This document shows positions 4,855 to 7,929 of a DNA stretch of 7,929 nucleotides, piece after piece. The DNA lies in contig CALHQV010000293.1 in the NCBI GenBank assembly GCA_938038035.1, forward strand, positions 1 to 7,929. Reading direction: 5' to 3'. Made by a program: the position numbers and the translations under genes. Under the pieces are notes generated by a model. The model made no database searches and had not been told where the DNA came from. It saw only the letters and a list, made by a program, of their open reading frames with translations. Positions within the stretch are counted from its first letter, which is position 1. Each line of letters opens with the position of its first letter. Source of the DNA: an uncultured Gemella sp. GTDB lineage: Bacteria > Bacillota > Bacilli > Staphylococcales > Gemellaceae.

Positions 4855-6513
4855 TTATTTTATTAAAAGCTCTCCAATAAGGTCTTTATCAATTTTTTGT
4901 TTAACCGTTTTTTGTCCAGTATAAGTTACTAAGCCCGGTTTAGCACCAGATATTTTTTTTACATTTTTAATTAACGTTCTATCAACATTAACATACTCTT
5001 CATTTTTAAACTTCGAATAATACGCAGCTAACATTGATGCAACTTCTATTGTTTCTTCACTAGGATTATTATCGAAGATTACCACGTGACTACCTGGAAT
5101 ATCTTTAGCATGGAACCATAAGTAATCTCGTCTTGCTAATTTATTAGTAATAGCATCATTTTGAAGATTATTTTTTCCAACATAAATGTCAGTACCATTA
5201 TGGTTAATTACAAAATAATTACTCTTATTCTTTTTCTTATTAACCTTAATCTTTTCTTTTAATATCCCATTTGCAATCAATTCTTCTTTGATTTCTGCTA
5301 TGTCCGTTTTATCTGCATTTTCGATTTGGAATTTAATAGTTTCAAAATATCCTAAATCTTGTTTTGCAATCTCTATTTGTTCAATTAAATTCTCAATCGT
5401 CCTCTTGTTCTTTTTATATAAATCAAAATACTTCTCGGAATTTTTCTCAATAGTTAGATTGGGATCTAATTCAATCTCAATATCAGATAAGTCTTCACTA
5501 TAAAAATTTTGTAATGTTACAATCTCTGGTATTTCTTTTTTAAATAAATAAATATTTGAAATTAGAAGTTGACCCTTTAATTTATAATCATCTCTATTAT
5601 TAGCTTGTTCCAGTTCATTTTTTAATATATCAATTTTCTTATTTAATCTGTTTATTTTAGAATTAACAAAATTGAAAAGCTTTTTGTCAGTATTTTTATT
5701 AATTGACTCTCTTGCTATATCCATGTAGTAGTAATCTAATAATTGTGACAGTGATTCAAAATCTCTACTATATTCTTTAACTTCAAAGAAATAAAAATCC
5801 TTCTTATTGTTATCTTCAAGTAAAACGGGTTTAAAGTAATTATCGAATTCTTTACAAAAACTAATAAATGAATTTTTCAAATCTTCTTCTGAATTTTTCT
5901 CAAAATAATTATTCAGTAATGCTGAAACACCGTAGAAATTTTTCATTAAGAATCTCTTATCATCAATAGAAAACTTAATATCACTATAGTGACTAAAATC
6001 AAAAGGATTAATTTTTTCAGCTGTCGGAGGAAGAGTATATTCCATATTAGATATAGTTGATCTCTTATATTCAAGGCTGTAACTATTTTTTAAAGATTCT
6101 AAGATTATATTATCTTCATTAGTTAATATTATATTTGAGTGTTTACCCATTAATTCTGAAATTAGATAATAATACTTTTCATATCCTAAATCATCAAAGT
6201 TTTTAATTTTAAAAATTACTATTCGGTCATTATTAACTTGATTAATCTCTAATATTATTCCACCTGTTAAATACTTTCTCAGTACTGAACAAAAGTTCGA
6301 AGGTGTTGAAGGATTTTCAAAACTATTATTTGTTAACTGTATTCTAGATGCACTTGAATTTGCAGATAAAAACAATTTTAAATTCTTTCCTTTTCTAACA
6401 GAAAATACAAATTCATCTGTCGATAAATTATTTATTTTATTTATACGACCATTTAATATATTTTCTTCTAATTCTTTCACCATTTTTCTTATGAAAAAAC
6501 CATCAAATGCCAT
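4855..6513 (-). CDS. rqcH: Ribosome quality control factor RqcH (NEMF/Rqc2, NFACT family)
   Basis: Binds 50S subunits holding stalled peptidyl-tRNA and recruits tRNA-Ala to add C-terminal poly-alanine tails that mark the peptide for degradation. Older annotations call it fibronectin-binding protein FbpA. The 552 residues show the NFACT-N domain first, with MAFDGFFIRKMVKEL at the start, the catalytic Asp-Arg pair at D96-R97 within NNDRIVIF, and MGKHSNIIL (122-130). A helical middle follows (about 175-235), then a long Lys/Glu-rich coiled coil (about 260-400). The NFACT-R domain comes last, with YVGKNNLQND (444-453) and YLWFHAKDIPGSHVVIF (464-480). Length matches B. subtilis RqcH (about 570). 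The ATG at 6513 has GGAGG 6 nt upstream. It has its own promoter and leads an operon with azlC and azlD. An A8 run at 4953-4960 within the gene leaves its frame intact. Confidence 0.95.
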   Translation of the reverse strand: MAFDGFFIRKMVKELEENILNGRINKINNLSTDEFVFSVRKGKNLKLFLSANSSASRIQLTNNSFENPSTPSNFCSVLRKYLTGGIILEINQVNNDRIVIFKIKNFDDLGYEKYYYLISELMGKHSNIILTNEDNIILESLKNSYSLEYKRSTISNMEYTLPPTAEKINPFDFSHYSDIKFSIDDKRFLMKNFYGVSALLNNYFEKNSEEDLKNSFISFCKEFDNYFKPVLLEDNNKKDFYFFEVKEYSRDFESLSQLLDYYYMDIARESINKNTDKKLFNFVNSKINRLNKKIDILKNELEQANNRDDYKLKGQLLISNIYLFKKEIPEIVTLQNFYSEDLSDIEIELDPNLTIEKNSEKYFDLYKKNKRTIENLIEQIEIAKQDLGYFETIKFQIENADKTDIAEIKEELIANGILKEKIKVNKKKNKSNYFVINHNGTDIYVGKNNLQNDAITNKLARRDYLWFHAKDIPGSHVVIFDNNPSEETIEVASMLAAYYSKFKNEEYVNVDRTLIKNVKKISGAKPGLVTYTGQKTVKQKIDKDLIGELLIK

Positions 6514-6548
6514 TTTTATCCTCCTCGTATTTTAATATATAATTTAAG

Positions 6549-6577
6549 ATTATATCATAGATATCAATTTGTGTATA
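6549..6577 (-). promoter_or_regulatory. Promoter of the rqcH-azlC-azlD operon
   Basis: Minus-strand extended -10 (TGA then perfect TATAAT, 6554-6549), 17 bp spacer, -35 TATACA (6577-6572, 4 of 6). It lies between the terC terminator and rqcH and gives a leader of roughly 30 nt. Confidence 0.7.
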
Positions 6578-6602
6578 CGAAAATAAAAAATATACAAATA
6601 CT

Positions 6603-6633
6603 AAAAAGAGACGATATACACATATCATCTCTT
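6603..6633 (-). terminator. Intrinsic terminator downstream of the TerC-family gene
   Basis: An inverted repeat AAGAGA-GATAT / ATATC-TCTCTT (6606-6617 with 6622-6633) has a 4-nt loop. The one unpaired position on the + strand (C6612/A6627) becomes a U-G wobble on the minus-strand RNA. The stem is then an unbroken 12 bp only in the direction of the TerC gene, and a run of five T follows (6607-6603), two of them shared with the stem. Confidence 0.82.
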
Positions 6634-6641
6634 CTAAAATA

Positions 6642-7406
6642 TTATTTATTTTCAAATCTTCTTGAAACTAATACTCCCCACACTAATAATCCAAGTAATA
6701 CTACCCAGAAAATAACAGTCCAAAGTGTAGAATGTGGAAAATCATGAGGGATAAGCGCTAATTTCTCATGGGCAGCTGCAATAACAAATAGTTTAATACC
6801 TACCCAACCAACAATAAGAAATGCGGCGATTTCTAAACCAGGTTTAGTTTCTAATACTCTTATAAATATATTAGCTGCATAACGCATGATAACTACACCA
6901 ACAAAACCTCCAATTACCATTACAGAAAATTGACCAAGGTTAATTCCTCCAATAGATGTTTCAGAAATATGAGGCAATGTTATCGCGATAGCTACAGCAG
7001 CTAAAATTGAATCAATCGCAAAAGCTATATCAGTAAGCTCGACTTTAATTACAGTCATCCAAAAACCACTTTGTTTTTTAGGTTCAGCAATTTCTTCAGT
7101 TTCATCACCTTGTTTTCGCTTATCGAAAAATTCTTTAATATGTGCACCTGCCATATATAGCAAGTATAAACCACCTAAAACTTGAATTTCCCAATACTGT
7201 GCTAAAATTGTAATTAAGAAAATCGCTATTATTCTAAATATTAATGCTCCTGCGAGACCGTACATCAATGCATGCTTTTGTTCTTTAGGGGGAAGATGTC
7301 TAACCATAACAGCAAGAACAATAGCATTATCCGCTGAAAGTAATCCTTCTAAAAGTATTAAACTCAATAATACTATCCCATATTGAATTAGTATCTGTGT
7401 ATCCAT
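6642..7406 (-). CDS. TerC-family integral membrane protein, probable manganese exporter (YceF/YkoY type)
   Basis: The 254-residue multi-spanning membrane protein has the two hallmark acidic membrane motifs of the TerC family. These are EGLLSADNAIVLAVMVRHLP (20-39, D26/N27) and VELTDIAFAIDSILA (122-136, D126/D132). About seven hydrophobic segments are visible, with a charged cytoplasmic loop between 90 and 115. Length matches the B. subtilis YceF/YkoY (MeeF/MeeY) branch, which exports manganese and helps metallate secreted enzymes. Despite the family name, tellurite resistance is not implied. The ATG at 7406 has AGAAGGAGAT in front, overlapping the stop of the upstream gene. The gap between the genes is 12 nt, so they form one operon. 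Any yybP-ykoY manganese riboswitch would lie upstream of the first gene, outside the window. Metal specificity is inferred. Confidence 0.9.
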   Translation of the reverse strand: MDTQILIQYGIVLLSLILLEGLLSADNAIVLAVMVRHLPPKEQKHALMYGLAGALIFRIIAIFLITILAQYWEIQVLGGLYLLYMAGAHIKEFFDKRKQGDETEEIAEPKKQSGFWMTVIKVELTDIAFAIDSILAAVAIAITLPHISETSIGGINLGQFSVMVIGGFVGVVIMRYAANIFIRVLETKPGLEIAAFLIVGWVGIKLFVIAAAHEKLALIPHDFPHSTLWTVIFWVVLLGLLVWGVLVSRRFENK

Positions 7407-7418
7407 TCTAATCTCCTT

Positions 7419-7929
7419 CTATCCTATTATTTTTTTCATCAATCTAACAATAACTATAACTACAATTAATCCTAACATGTTTAATACTAGTGGTAAAAAG
7501 TTACCTAGACTAAAAGTAATATTCTGATTTAATAGATTAAATGATTTAGTAAAGATAGTTAATACACTATTATCTATTCTTTCTGCTGGTACAGAAAATC
7601 TAGATTTTATCATATTTGCTATAACTTCTCCTCCTATGAAATATAAAAGTGAGAAAGAAATTGCCAAGTTTGTGTTATTAAATAGTGTTAAAGCTAATAA
7701 GAAAATAAGATTAGCAAACACAAATAATAAAACTAGCATCGTAGCAAATGATCCTGCTGTATTAACATTCAACATTAATGTTTTTAACTCTTCAAAAATA
7801 TTTCTTTTTCGTAAGAAAATTATTCCTACAAAGCATGCAATCACTATAACATAGTAAACTAAAAAATAAATTAAATTCGCTAAAATAGATAAGATATCTC
7901 TTATTGTTTTCTTTTTTCTTATTTCCAAA
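7419..7929 (-). CDS. Unrecognised membrane protein, C-terminal part (cut by window edge)
   Basis: I do not recognise this protein. At least 169 residues are visible, with four strongly hydrophobic segments (about 13-39, 61-83, 87-107 and 143-164). A basic start-proximal stretch (EIRKKKTIRD) and a basic end (RLMKKIIG) flank them. The frame is open to the window edge. The only start-like codon at the edge is TTG (7928-7926), with no visible ribosome binding site, so the gene most likely begins beyond the window. A long polar loop (108-135) separates the third and fourth segments. The pattern would fit the end of an ABC-2-type permease or a small conserved membrane protein, but no motif decides this. 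It is 12 nt upstream of the TerC-family gene and certainly in the same operon. Confidence 0.75.
   Translation of the reverse strand, partial: LEIRKKKTIRDILSILANLIYFLVYYVIVIACFVGIIFLRKRNIFEELKTLMLNVNTAGSFATMLVLLFVFANLIFLLALTLFNNTNLAISFSLLYFIGGEVIANMIKSRFSVPAERIDNSVLTIFTKSFNLLNQNITFSLGNFLPLVLNMLGLIVVIVIVRLMKKIIG

Overview
The window comes from an AT-rich, low-GC Gram-positive (Firmicutes) chromosome. The evidence is strong Shine-Dalgarno sites of the AGGAGG type, sigma-A style promoters, a Bacillus-type (type B) RNase P RNA, a short-chain flavodoxin, and clear Firmicutes versions of RqcH, Gmk, RpoZ and a THUMP-domain rRNA methyltransferase. The overall feel is of a small-genome Bacillales member such as Gemella. 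That genus is my inference from sequence style and was not tested.

Layout: only the leftmost gene, a flavodoxin (154-600), is on the + strand. It has its own promoter and a TTG start, and it ends at a long bidirectional terminator shared with the convergent Rrf2-type regulator (646-1149, minus). Everything else is on the minus strand. Reading right to left, in the direction of transcription, come: the end of an unrecognised membrane protein (cut by the window edge), a TerC-family metal exporter, a terminator, rqcH, azlC, azlD, gmk, rpoZ, rnpB (RNase P RNA), a terminator, rlmL/ypsC, and the Rrf2 gene. Only three convincing intrinsic terminators are visible, so several of these units may be joined by read-through.

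Functions: most genes are housekeeping. RqcH handles ribosome quality control, Gmk makes GDP, RpoZ is the RNA polymerase omega subunit, rnpB is the tRNA-processing ribozyme, and RlmL methylates 23S rRNA. AzlC/AzlD form a branched-chain amino acid exporter, TerC is a probable manganese exporter, and flavodoxin is a low-potential electron carrier.

The most notable feature is azlC. Its zero frame stops after 193 codons, but the missing C-terminal part of the family (45 residues, two hydrophobic segments) continues without a break in the -1 frame. The switch point is an A8 run containing the heptamer A-AAA-AAG. The -1 frame ends 14 nt inside azlD. This could be recoding (ribosomal frameshifting or transcriptional slippage), an ON/OFF homopolymer switch, a recent inactivating mutation, or a base-calling error. 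The sequence alone cannot decide. I see no CRISPR array, insertion sequence, prophage or defence system here.
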